The notes below the pieces were generated by a model, which was given only the letters and a program-made list of their open reading frames with translations, ran no database searches and was not told the origin of the DNA. The position numbers were made by a program, and so were the translations under genes. Below are positions 1 through 5,904 of a stretch of 6,885 nucleotides of DNA, piece after piece; positions within the stretch are counted from its first letter, which is position 1, and the number at the start of each line of letters is the position of its first letter. Origin of the DNA: Azovibrio restrictus (GTDB lineage Bacteria > Pseudomonadota > Gammaproteobacteria > Burkholderiales > Rhodocyclaceae); the NCBI GenBank assembly GCA_003252145.1, contig QKDJ01000013.1:1-6885 (forward strand), written 5' to 3'.

Positions 1-684
1 AAACTTGACCCTTTGACCTTGCAGCTTTATCAGGGGAAAGCCAAAGGCGGGCTGGCTTGGGATAGTAATGCTGGTCGTTTTCAGGTTCGTCAGTCTTTCT
101 CCAGAGTGGCTCTAGCGCCTCTTCTCAAGGATTTGACCGGGGTTGAGGCCCTGGCAGGTACGGGCACAATGGATCTGCAATTAACGGGGCTGGTTAATCA
201 ACGGGATAGCTGGGAAGGGGGGGCTGCCCTCAAGGTTGGTAAAGGTAGTCTGAGAGGCGTGAATCTGACGGCGCTCCAGGATCTATTGGGAGAAGCAGAA
301 CTGAGTCGCCAGCTTTCCAGTCAGGAAATCAGCGCTTTTTCGGAGCTGTCCGCTCGTCTGGATATCAAGAATGGTCTGATGACCAATGATGATCTCTCGA
401 TCAAGTCATCCTCGTTTCTGGTGAAGGGGGAAGGGCAATTGAATTTGGTGTCTGAGCAGTTGGATTATCTGATCAGGGTCCAGCCCAGAAAACGGACTCA
501 AGCCTTGTTGCCCAATATGCCCGGGGTTGTTGTTCCCCTCCGACTTACGGGGCCTCTTCAGCAGGTGCAATATCAGGTGGATGCCGTGGCTTTGTCCCAG
601 CAACTGGGGCTGCCTCCCGTGTCGGTAGAGTCCAGTAACGAAGGGCCGTTGAAGGGCTTGTTTCGCCGGGTCTTCCGTCCATGA
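1..684 (+). CDS. AsmA family protein, C-terminal part (5' end outside window)
   Basis: The reading frame is open from base 1 to the TGA at 682-684, so only the last 227 residues are visible. AsmA-family proteins are large, inner-membrane-anchored envelope proteins related to the bridge-like lipid-transport proteins; they affect outer-membrane assembly and lipid content. The visible part shows the amphipathic, glycine-punctuated beta pattern of the family end: a GTGTMDLQLTG repeat near residues 53-63, KGSLRGVNL near 82-90, then KGEGQLNLVSEQLDYLIRV near 142-159. It finishes with a PLRLTGPLQQVQYQVD strand pair and a short basic tail. The usual membrane anchor would be upstream, outside the window. 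The stop overlaps the start of the tonB-type gene by 4 bp, so the two are probably co-transcribed and translationally coupled. The family call is confident; the exact paralogue and role are not. Confidence 0.85.
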   Translation, partial: KLDPLTLQLYQGKAKGGLAWDSNAGRFQVRQSFSRVALAPLLKDLTGVEALAGTGTMDLQLTGLVNQRDSWEGGAALKVGKGSLRGVNLTALQDLLGEAELSRQLSSQEISAFSELSARLDIKNGLMTNDDLSIKSSSFLVKGEGQLNLVSEQLDYLIRVQPRKRTQALLPNMPGVVVPLRLTGPLQQVQYQVDAVALSQQLGLPPVSVESSNEGPLKGLFRRVFRP

Positions 685-1400
685 GCGGAGGGGCGCTAGC
701 AAAAGGGCGCCCCACTCTGGCTTGGGCGCTACTGTTTTCAGTCCTGTTGCACTTGGGCTTCTTGTTGAAGGACTCAAGAGAGCCGGTAGCTAAATCGCCT
801 TCGGGAGGGCGCAAGGAACTAAGTCTGAAGCTCATGCACGAGCAAAACAACAAAGGGCGTACCGAGACACAGCGCACTTTATCCCGACCCGCGCAACCGC
901 CTATCCCGGTACCAGAAACCATCAAAGCAGTACCGCCCAAAAAAGACTCACGTGAGCCTAAGGCGATCCAGACCTTGCCGGCTGAGGCGCAGGCATCCGT
1001 TATGGGAGAGCCGGCACCGGCGGCAACGGAAGCGCAGAAGTCTGGAGCGGCAGAGGCGTCTAATCAAGTAGAGAGCATGCCCGGCCCGGCGGCCCTTTCT
1101 GCGGATGCCCTGAGGGAATATCAACTGGCTTTGGGAAGTGCGGCCAGGTCTTTGCGCCGTTACCCTGCACTGGCTCGGAGTCGCGGCTGGCAGGGGCGGG
1201 TAGTGGTGCGCCTCTCTTGGCAAGCAGGGGCGTCGGAGCCTCATCTTCAGATACTCAAGAGTAGTACTTACGCGTTACTGGATGAGCAGGCTAGGGGTAT
1301 GTTGGAGTCGGCTGCCCAACAGGTGTTATTGCCGGCAGCCTTGAGACATCGGAGTTTTTCTCTGGATTTGCCAGTGGAGTTCAGCCTGGAGCAGCCCTGA
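681..1400 (+). CDS. TonB-type energy transducer
   Basis: This 239-residue protein has the classic TonB layout. A single N-terminal inner-membrane helix lies at about residues 12-29 and contains an SxxxH motif (S20, H24), the pair known in TonB to couple to ExbB/ExbD and the proton motive force. A proline/alanine/lysine-rich periplasmic linker follows (about 33-138). The C-terminal TonB domain (about 145-236) begins with YPALARSRGWQGRVVVRLSW and ends with a hydrophobic strand, DLPVEFSL. TonB proteins pass energy to outer-membrane receptors for siderophores, cobalamin and similar ligands. The ATG lies inside the upstream stop (ATGA). No clear Shine-Dalgarno precedes it, which fits translational coupling to the asmA-type gene. 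No exbB, exbD or receptor gene is in the window, so the partner and substrate are unknown. Because genomes often carry several TonB paralogues, I do not assign the tonB symbol. Confidence 0.88.
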   Translation: MSGGALAKGRPTLAWALLFSVLLHLGFLLKDSREPVAKSPSGGRKELSLKLMHEQNNKGRTETQRTLSRPAQPPIPVPETIKAVPPKKDSREPKAIQTLPAEAQASVMGEPAPAATEAQKSGAAEASNQVESMPGPAALSADALREYQLALGSAARSLRRYPALARSRGWQGRVVVRLSWQAGASEPHLQILKSSTYALLDEQARGMLESAAQQVLLPAALRHRSFSLDLPVEFSLEQP

Positions 1401-1411
1401 GGCCGTCTTTA

Positions 1412-1948
1412 TCAGGTCGCGGACAAGCTCAGGTGATGCAGACCGAACGCCCCTTTCCGGCGGTCTTCCAGATAGCGTTCCAGGCAAAAGCGGATACTGC
1501 GGAAAGCCAGTTGTTCCCAGGGAATCTCGTTTTCGTGACAAAGCCGGGTTTCCAGGCTTTCGATTCCCGGGGCGTGATGTCCATCCAAGAGTTCGCCCCG
1601 ATAAAAGAGGTGGACCTGACTGATGCTGGGAATATCCACCAAGGCAAACAAGGGGCCGGGAGTGACCCGGGCACAGGCTTCCTCTTCCGTTTCCCTGGCC
1701 GCTGCAACCGGGCTGCTTTCACCGTTCTCCATGAAGCCGGCGGGCAGAGTCCAGAAGCCTTCCTGAGGAGCAATGGCTCGCCGACAAAGCAGAATGCGCT
1801 TGTCCCATTCGGCAATGCAGCCCACGATGAGTTTGGGATTCTCGTATTCGATATGGCCACAGGCGTTACAGACCGCGCGCTCCATGTTGTCGCCAGCAGG
1901 AATTTGTTGTCGCACGGGTTGGCCGCATTGGGTGCAGTAAAGAATCAT
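1412..1948 (-). CDS. NUDIX hydrolase with N-terminal zinc ribbon
   Basis: This is a 178-residue cytoplasmic protein. A zinc ribbon is formed by C5/C8 and C27/C30 (CTQC and CNAC), and is followed by a NUDIX fold. The NUDIX box spans residues 71-93: G71, E77, R85-E86 and the metal-binding E89-E90 are all present. The usual hydrophobic residue after RE is T87, and the final glycine is replaced by C92. NUDIX enzymes hydrolyse nucleoside diphosphates linked to another moiety; relatives with this N-terminal ribbon are usually annotated as ADP-ribose or dinucleotide pyrophosphatases, but the substrate here is unproven. I chose ATG 1948 because the ribbon begins at residue 5, as is usual in the family, and a candidate promoter fits a short leader. 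No good Shine-Dalgarno precedes it. ATG 1984 would add 12 residues and has a weak AAGG. The gene converges on the tonB-type gene with an 11 bp gap. Confidence 0.88.
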   Translation of the reverse strand: MILYCTQCGQPVRQQIPAGDNMERAVCNACGHIEYENPKLIVGCIAEWDKRILLCRRAIAPQEGFWTLPAGFMENGESSPVAAARETEEEACARVTPGPLFALVDIPSISQVHLFYRGELLDGHHAPGIESLETRLCHENEIPWEQLAFRSIRFCLERYLEDRRKGAFGLHHLSLSAT

Positions 1949-1974
1949 GGGAACACACACATTAGGGTCAGGAG

Positions 1975-2005
1975 AGTGTAGCATCAGCCTTGCAAGGCCG
2001 ACCAA
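1975..2005 (-). promoter_or_regulatory. Candidate extended -10 promoter for the NUDIX gene
   Basis: On the minus strand, TGC followed by TACACT (1983 down to 1975) reads as an extended -10 element, with 4 of 6 matches in the hexamer. A TTGGTC sits 19 bp upstream (2005-2000) as a loose -35. Transcription would begin near 1968, leaving a leader of about 20 nt before ATG 1948 and excluding the alternative ATG at 1984, which overlaps the -10. This is a by-eye match only. Confidence 0.3.
1987..1998. repeat. Perfect 12 bp palindrome in the divergent intergenic region
   Basis: GCCTTGCAAGGC is its own reverse complement. It sits in the 92 bp space between the divergently oriented NUDIX and HDOD-GGDEF genes, between the -35 and -10 of the candidate NUDIX promoter. 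That is a typical place for an operator bound by a dimeric regulator. No regulator gene is visible nearby, and a palindrome of this size can occur by chance. Confidence 0.4.
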
Positions 2006-2040
2006 TGGCCAGACAATGACGATAAAAGCAGGGAGACCCG

Positions 2041-3909
2041 ATGGAGTTGCCCCTTCATCCTTTCGAGACGCTGAAGGCAGCGGGTGAGTTGCCGTCCCCC
2101 AAGGGGGTTGCCCTGACCATCGTCCGCTTGTGTCAGCGAGACGACTTTTCTGCACTTCAGCTTGCTCAAGTTATCAAGACAGATCCCGCCTTTGTCGGGC
2201 GCCTCATCAAGGCAGCCAACGGGGTTGGACGCAATAGCGGCCGCCCCGTAGCTTCTGTGGAAGATGCACTGCAGGTTTTGGGGGTTTCCACTGTCCGGGC
2301 CTTGGCTTTGGGTTTTTCCCTGGTTTCTGAATATCGTCAGGGCAGTTGCGAGGCCTTTGACTATGAGGCCTTCTGGTCTTCGTCCCTGGTGGCGGGGCTG
2401 GTCCTTCAGGCCTTATCCAAGCGGGTAGGCTGCTGTAATCCTGACGAGGCCTTCTGTTTAGGACTTCTATCCGATGTGGGACGGCTGGCCCTGGCGACCG
2501 TGTATGGGGGGCGCTATGGGGAATTGATCCAGTTTGAAAACGATGATCTGAGCTTGCGGGAAGAGGAGCGGCAGGCTTTTGCCCTGGATCACGATCAACT
2601 GACGGCCATTCTGCTGCTGGACTGGGGATTCCCGGAAAACCTGGTGGAGCCCTTGCTGCTGGCCCGGCGCTCCAGTAGCGCAGACGTACAGCTGGGAGCC
2701 CGCAGCATGGGGCTGATGCACATGTGTGCCATTGCTGCCACCGTGGCCAAGGCCGTCTTGGCAGAAGGGGCCGAGCGTAGCTGGCGAGTAGAGCGTGCCT
2801 ACGATTTGGGGCGCCAACACGGGTTGTCCGAGGAGGTGGTGGGTGGCGTCCTGGATGTGGTTATGGGGGAGTGGCGGGATTGGGGCGAACTGCTTTCCAT
2901 CCGCACACTGGCGCCCATGCGCTTCCTTCCGCCTGCCAAGGATGGTGAGGCGGGACTGGCCCAGCTTGCGGTGGCTGCCGGGGCCGACCGGGAGCTATTA
3001 CGTGGCATTTTGCTCCGTCAGCATTACGAGGTAATGGAGCCTCACAGCGCAGATTTTTCTCTGGATGATTTGCTCTCCATCCTGTTAGAGACCGCACCCC
3101 GGGTGTTGGTGGTTGATGCCCAGTTGGGCGATGTGGCTTACGCCTGGCTAAGTACCTTGAGAGATACGCGTCAGGGACGGGAAATATTTGTGGCCGTACT
3201 GGCGGATGCCAATGATGAAGCTTCTGCAGTGGCTGCCATGGAGGCAGGGGCTGATGAAGTGCTTGTCCGAGGGGATTCCGAACGTAGTCTTGCCGCCCGT
3301 CTGTTAGCGGCGCGCCGTGTGGTGCGCATGCAGCAGGAGTTGGCCCTGGATCGGGAGGAAATCCGGAACTTCGCAGCCGAGCTGGCTGTAGCCAATCGGC
3401 GTCTCCATGAAGTGGCACGGACCGACGTGCTGACAGGGTTTTACAACCGGCGCTATGCCATGGAGCGCTTTGATCTGGAGTGGAGCGGCAGTATCCGCTC
3501 CCATTTGACCTTGGGTTGCATGATGATCGATCTGGATCACTTCAAGCAGGTCAATGACCGCCATGGGCACGATGTGGGTGATCAGCTATTGATGCATGTG
3601 GCTCGGGCCATCAAGACACATCTGCGGGCCGGGGATGTGATTTGCCGGATCGGCGGGGACGAGTTTCTGGTCATTTGCCCCGATGTGGATTTGCCTGCCT
3701 TACAAGGTTGTGCCCAGCGTCTGGTGGACGCAATTCGTGAGATTCGTCTGGAAACTCCCCTGGGGCCTCTCAAGGCGAGCATTTCCGTAGGTTTGGCTGT
3801 GCGTCAGCCAGGAATGTCACGGCCTGAGGCCTTGCTTAAGGCAGCCGATGAGTCCATGTATCTGGCCAAACTAGCAGGGCGGGATGGCATTGCGGCGTCC
3901 CCGAACTGA
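2041..3909 (+). CDS. HDOD / degenerate receiver / GGDEF diguanylate cyclase
   Basis: This is a 622-residue cytoplasmic signalling protein with no membrane segment. Residues about 12-210 form an HDOD domain; the usual HD pair reads S144-D145 in GLLSDVGRLAL. Residues about 305-425 resemble a response-regulator receiver: D359 fits the phospho-acceptor position (RVLVVDAQ), but the acidic pair is reduced to about D316, the conserved Thr/Ser is A388 and the conserved Lys is R410. A helical linker (430-460) leads to a GGDEF domain starting TDVLTGFYNRR. It carries DLDHFKQVND (497-506), the active-site GGDEF at 538-542 and an inhibitory-site RxxD (R529-D532). It is therefore predicted to make c-di-GMP from two GTP with product inhibition. 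The start is supported by AGGGAG at 2030-2035. It lies 93 bp upstream of motA, suggesting a motility-linked role by context. The catalytic call is strong; the input signal is unknown. Confidence 0.92.
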   Translation: MELPLHPFETLKAAGELPSPKGVALTIVRLCQRDDFSALQLAQVIKTDPAFVGRLIKAANGVGRNSGRPVASVEDALQVLGVSTVRALALGFSLVSEYRQGSCEAFDYEAFWSSSLVAGLVLQALSKRVGCCNPDEAFCLGLLSDVGRLALATVYGGRYGELIQFENDDLSLREEERQAFALDHDQLTAILLLDWGFPENLVEPLLLARRSSSADVQLGARSMGLMHMCAIAATVAKAVLAEGAERSWRVERAYDLGRQHGLSEEVVGGVLDVVMGEWRDWGELLSIRTLAPMRFLPPAKDGEAGLAQLAVAAGADRELLRGILLRQHYEVMEPHSADFSLDDLLSILLETAPRVLVVDAQLGDVAYAWLSTLRDTRQGREIFVAVLADANDEASAVAAMEAGADEVLVRGDSERSLAARLLAARRVVRMQQELALDREEIRNFAAELAVANRRLHEVARTDVLTGFYNRRYAMERFDLEWSGSIRSHLTLGCMMIDLDHFKQVNDRHGHDVGDQLLMHVARAIKTHLRAGDVICRIGGDEFLVICPDVDLPALQGCAQRLVDAIREIRLETPLGPLKASISVGLAVRQPGMSRPEALLKAADESMYLAKLAGRDGIAASPN

Positions 3910-3916
3910 TTTTGTT

Positions 3917-3946
3917 TTGCGCCGCATCACGGGCTCTGGATAAAAT
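3917..3946 (+). promoter_or_regulatory. Candidate sigma70-type promoter upstream of motA
   Basis: In the 93 bp gap between the GGDEF gene and motA, TTGCGC (3917-3922) and TAAAAT (3941-3946, 5 of 6 matches) are separated by 18 bp. Transcription would start near 3953, giving a leader of about 50 nt. The leader holds a small GGCC-GCA-GGCC hairpin (3974-3984) and two CTCAAG copies 21 bp apart (3966-3971 and 3987-3992). A GCCGACTC at 3982-3989 recalls the flagellar sigma28 -10, but no -35 stands at the right distance. No terminator is visible after the GGDEF gene, so read-through is possible. Confidence 0.35.
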
Positions 3947-4002
3947 GGTGAAACAAATGTTAAGGCTCAAGCTGGCCGCAGGCCGACTCAAGGGATAACC
4001 GC

Positions 4003-4860
4003 ATGTTTCTGATCATAGGCTATGTCATCATTCTCGCAGCCTCTCTGGGGACCTACTCCGTGCATGGCAGTTTGGCTGCCTTGTGGGTGCCTATGGAGTA
4101 CCTGGCAATCGTAGGTTTGCTGGTAGGTGGGTTTGTAGCGGGCAATAACATCAAGGTAATCAAAGCGGTAATTGGCGCTTTGCCGGGAGTTTTTAAAGGT
4201 TCAGCCTATTCCAAGGCCTATTACATCGATGTCCTGGCCTTGCTCTTCGAACTGCTTTCCAAGGTGCGTAAAGAAGGGTTGATGTCCATTGAAAATGATG
4301 TGGAAAACCCCGAATCGAGCCCGATTTTCTCCAAATACCCCAATATCCTCCATGATCACCATGTGACTGAATTCATCACCGACTATCTGCGCATGATGGT
4401 GGGCGGTAACCTCAATACCCTGGAAATCGAAGCTTTGATGGATCAGGAGCTGGAGGGTCACCACCATGAAGTGGAAGTGCCTGCGCACGTGATGTCCAAG
4501 GTGGGCGATGGTCTGCCGGCTTTCGGTATCGTGGTGGCGGTGATGGGGGTGGTGAATGTGATGGGCTCCGTGGGCGAGCCACCTGCGGTGCTAGGCAAGA
4601 TGATTGGTGGCGCCTTGGTGGGTACCTTTCTGGGGATTTTGATGTCCTATGGTTTCGTGCAGCCTATTGCTTCCCTGCTGGAACAGAAGGCCAGTGAAGG
4701 TGGCAAGGTTTTCAATGTGGTCAAGGCTGTTCTGTTGGCTTCCATGTCTGGCTATGCGCCCCAGGTGGCGGTGGAGTTTGGACGTAAGAACCTGCCCTCC
4801 GATGCTCGCCCCACCTTCCTTGAGCTCGAAGAAGAGCTGAAGAGCCGCAAGGGCAAGTGA
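4003..4860 (+). CDS. motA: Flagellar motor stator protein MotA
   Basis: This 285-residue inner-membrane protein is close to the usual length of Escherichia-type MotA (about 295) and co-linear with it. MotA surrounds MotB to form the proton channel of the stator that drives flagellar rotation. Four membrane helices are visible at about 2-20, 27-48, 170-191 and 200-222, with a large cytoplasmic loop between the second and third. Residues equivalent to the rotor-contact charges are R89 and E97, and the channel-gating prolines are P172 (GDGLPAFGIV) and P221 (YGFVQPIA). The C-terminal tail has the typical GYAPQVAVEFGRK motif. Two histidine clusters (HDHH at 117-120, HHH at 153-155) lie in the cytoplasmic loop. 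A Shine-Dalgarno AAGGGA at 3990-3995, 7 nt before the ATG, supports the start. motB follows after 36 bp. Confidence 0.97.
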   Translation: MFLIIGYVIILAASLGTYSVHGSLAALWVPMEYLAIVGLLVGGFVAGNNIKVIKAVIGALPGVFKGSAYSKAYYIDVLALLFELLSKVRKEGLMSIENDVENPESSPIFSKYPNILHDHHVTEFITDYLRMMVGGNLNTLEIEALMDQELEGHHHEVEVPAHVMSKVGDGLPAFGIVVAVMGVVNVMGSVGEPPAVLGKMIGGALVGTFLGILMSYGFVQPIASLLEQKASEGGKVFNVVKAVLLASMSGYAPQVAVEFGRKNLPSDARPTFLELEEELKSRKGK

Positions 4861-4886
4861 TGGTCGGAATTCATGTTTTTCTTCTA

Positions 4887-4920
4887 GGGGGCGCCCATGA
4901 GTGATGATTCTTCGCGCCCC
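4887..4920 (+). promoter_or_regulatory. Potential ribosome-site-sequestering hairpin at the motB start
   Basis: The motB Shine-Dalgarno is AGGGGG (4886-4891). GGGGCGC at 4888-4894 is exactly complementary to GCGCCCC at 4914-4920, inside codons 6-8 of motB. It would form a 7 bp all-GC stem whose 19 nt loop holds the ATG. A competing shorter palindrome, GGGCGCCC (4889-4896), overlaps the same site. Either structure could lower motB initiation relative to motA. The complementarity is seen directly; the regulatory effect is inferred. Confidence 0.45.
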
Positions 4921-5853
4921 ATAGTCATCAAACGTATCAAGAAGGGGGGCGGCGCTGCTCATGGTGGTGCCTGGAAGATCGCTTACGCGGACTTCGTGAC
5001 CGCCATGATGGCCTTCTTCCTGTTGATGTGGTTGCTGGGTTCCACGGCCAAGGGCGATCTGGAAGGGATTGCAGATTTTTTCCAGAACCCACTAACTTTT
5101 GAAGCCAGTGGCGGCAGTGGGGTGGGTGATGCTTCCAGTATTCTCAAGGGCGGCGGGGAAGACCTGACGCGGACTGCGGGTCAAGTGAAGCGAGGGGATG
5201 TGGACTCCAATCGCAAGCAGCTCACCCTCAAGCAGCAAAAAATGGAGTTTGAACGGCGTGAGCGTGCGGCGCTGGAGCAACTCAAGGGGCGTATCGAAAA
5301 ATTGATTGAAGACTCGCCCCAGCTGCGCCAGTTCAAGAATCAGTTGTTGCTGGATATCACTTCCGAAGGATTGCGCATCCAGATCGTCGATGAGCAGAAT
5401 CGGCCCATGTTTGATCTGGCCAGTGATCAGCTTAAACCCTACACTCGAGACATCCTGCGGGAGATCGGGGCGGCTCTAAATGAAGTGCCCAACCGTATCA
5501 GTCTGGCCGGGCATACGGATGCTGCTCAGTTTTCCGGAGGAGCCAAAGGTTTTTCCAACTGGGAGCTTTCTGCCAATCGTGCCAATGCCTCGCGTCGGGA
5601 GATGGTGACGGGCGGAATGGATGACTTCAAGATACTCCGAGTGGTGGGCCTTTCATCGTCGGTGTTGTTTGACCCCAATGACCCTTTGAATCCGGTGAAC
5701 CGCCGTATCAGCATTGTGGTCTTGAATAAGAGAACGGAAATGTCCATCCTGCAGGAGGAGGGGCCGGAATCCGATGTGAGCGCAGAGGAAACTTTGCCTC
5801 CGCTTGAACAACTGGTACCTCAGGCAATCAGCGGAAGCCAGCCTGGGGGCTGA
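4897..5853 (+). CDS. motB: Flagellar motor stator protein MotB
   Basis: This 318-residue protein anchors the stator to peptidoglycan and carries the proton-binding site. Its short basic cytoplasmic N-terminus (IKRIKKGGG) leads into a single membrane helix at about 28-49. D32 in AYADF sits exactly where the essential proton-accepting Asp of Escherichia MotB lies; the match is to proton-type MotB. The segment after the helix, about 51-66 (KGDLEGIADFFQNPL), corresponds to the plug that closes unassembled channels. A charged, probably coiled-coil stretch spans about 105-140. The OmpA-like peptidoglycan-binding domain covers about 150-277, including LAGHTDA (203-209), NWELSANRA (221-229) and NPVNRRISIVVL (265-276). 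An acidic tail follows. It forms a gene pair with motA. Its ribosome site can be folded into a stem, described separately. Confidence 0.97.
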   Translation: MSDDSSRPIVIKRIKKGGGAAHGGAWKIAYADFVTAMMAFFLLMWLLGSTAKGDLEGIADFFQNPLTFEASGGSGVGDASSILKGGGEDLTRTAGQVKRGDVDSNRKQLTLKQQKMEFERRERAALEQLKGRIEKLIEDSPQLRQFKNQLLLDITSEGLRIQIVDEQNRPMFDLASDQLKPYTRDILREIGAALNEVPNRISLAGHTDAAQFSGGAKGFSNWELSANRANASRREMVTGGMDDFKILRVVGLSSSVLFDPNDPLNPVNRRISIVVLNKRTEMSILQEEGPESDVSAEETLPPLEQLVPQAISGSQPGG

Positions 5854-5871
5854 GCCTGACGTGAGTCAGGC
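5854..5871 (+). other. Perfect stem-loop with GNRA-type tetraloop after motB
   Basis: GCCTGAC (5854-5860) and GTCAGGC (5865-5871) form a perfect 7 bp stem closed by the loop GTGA, which as RNA is GUGA, a member of the stable GNRA tetraloop class. It begins on the base immediately after the motB stop. It is followed by an AT-rich stretch (TTAATAATAAT) rather than a run of T, so it is not a standard intrinsic terminator. It could be a weak attenuator, an mRNA-stabilising or processing element, or a protein-binding site. Confidence 0.45.
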
Positions 5872-5904
5872 CGAGTTAATAATAATGGTAATAGGAGGGG
5901 CAAG

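Noticed and set aside
13..684. TTG at 13 as the start of the AsmA-type gene
   Set aside because: The frame is open through base 1, there is no ribosome site, and the protein would lack the family's N-terminal part. The gene almost certainly begins upstream of the window.
1433..1981. Plus-strand open frame of 182 codons opposite the NUDIX gene
   Set aside because: It is the antisense shadow of a gene with clear zinc-ribbon and NUDIX motifs. Its translation shows no recognisable domain, and no ribosome site supports it.
2861..3418. Minus-strand open frame of 185 codons inside the HDOD-GGDEF gene
   Set aside because: It lies within a well-supported coding region. Its proline- and histidine-rich translation is typical of a reverse-frame artefact in GC-rich DNA.
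3961..3989. Flagellar sigma28 promoter (TAAG ... GCCGACTC) before motA
   Set aside because: The GCCGA core is present, but the TAAG-like -35 is 17 bp away instead of about 15, and TCAA is only 11 bp away. The last -10 bases (CTC) also do not match, so it is not listed as a feature of its own.
4351..4467. Histidine clusters in the MotA cytoplasmic loop as a metal-binding site
   Set aside because: HDHH and HHH lie in a loop that varies among MotA proteins. Nothing arranges them as a known metal motif, so they are mentioned only as a description.
5854..5885. Intrinsic terminator after motB
   Set aside because: The stem is good, but it is followed by CGAGTTAATAATAAT rather than a T-run, so termination is not supported.
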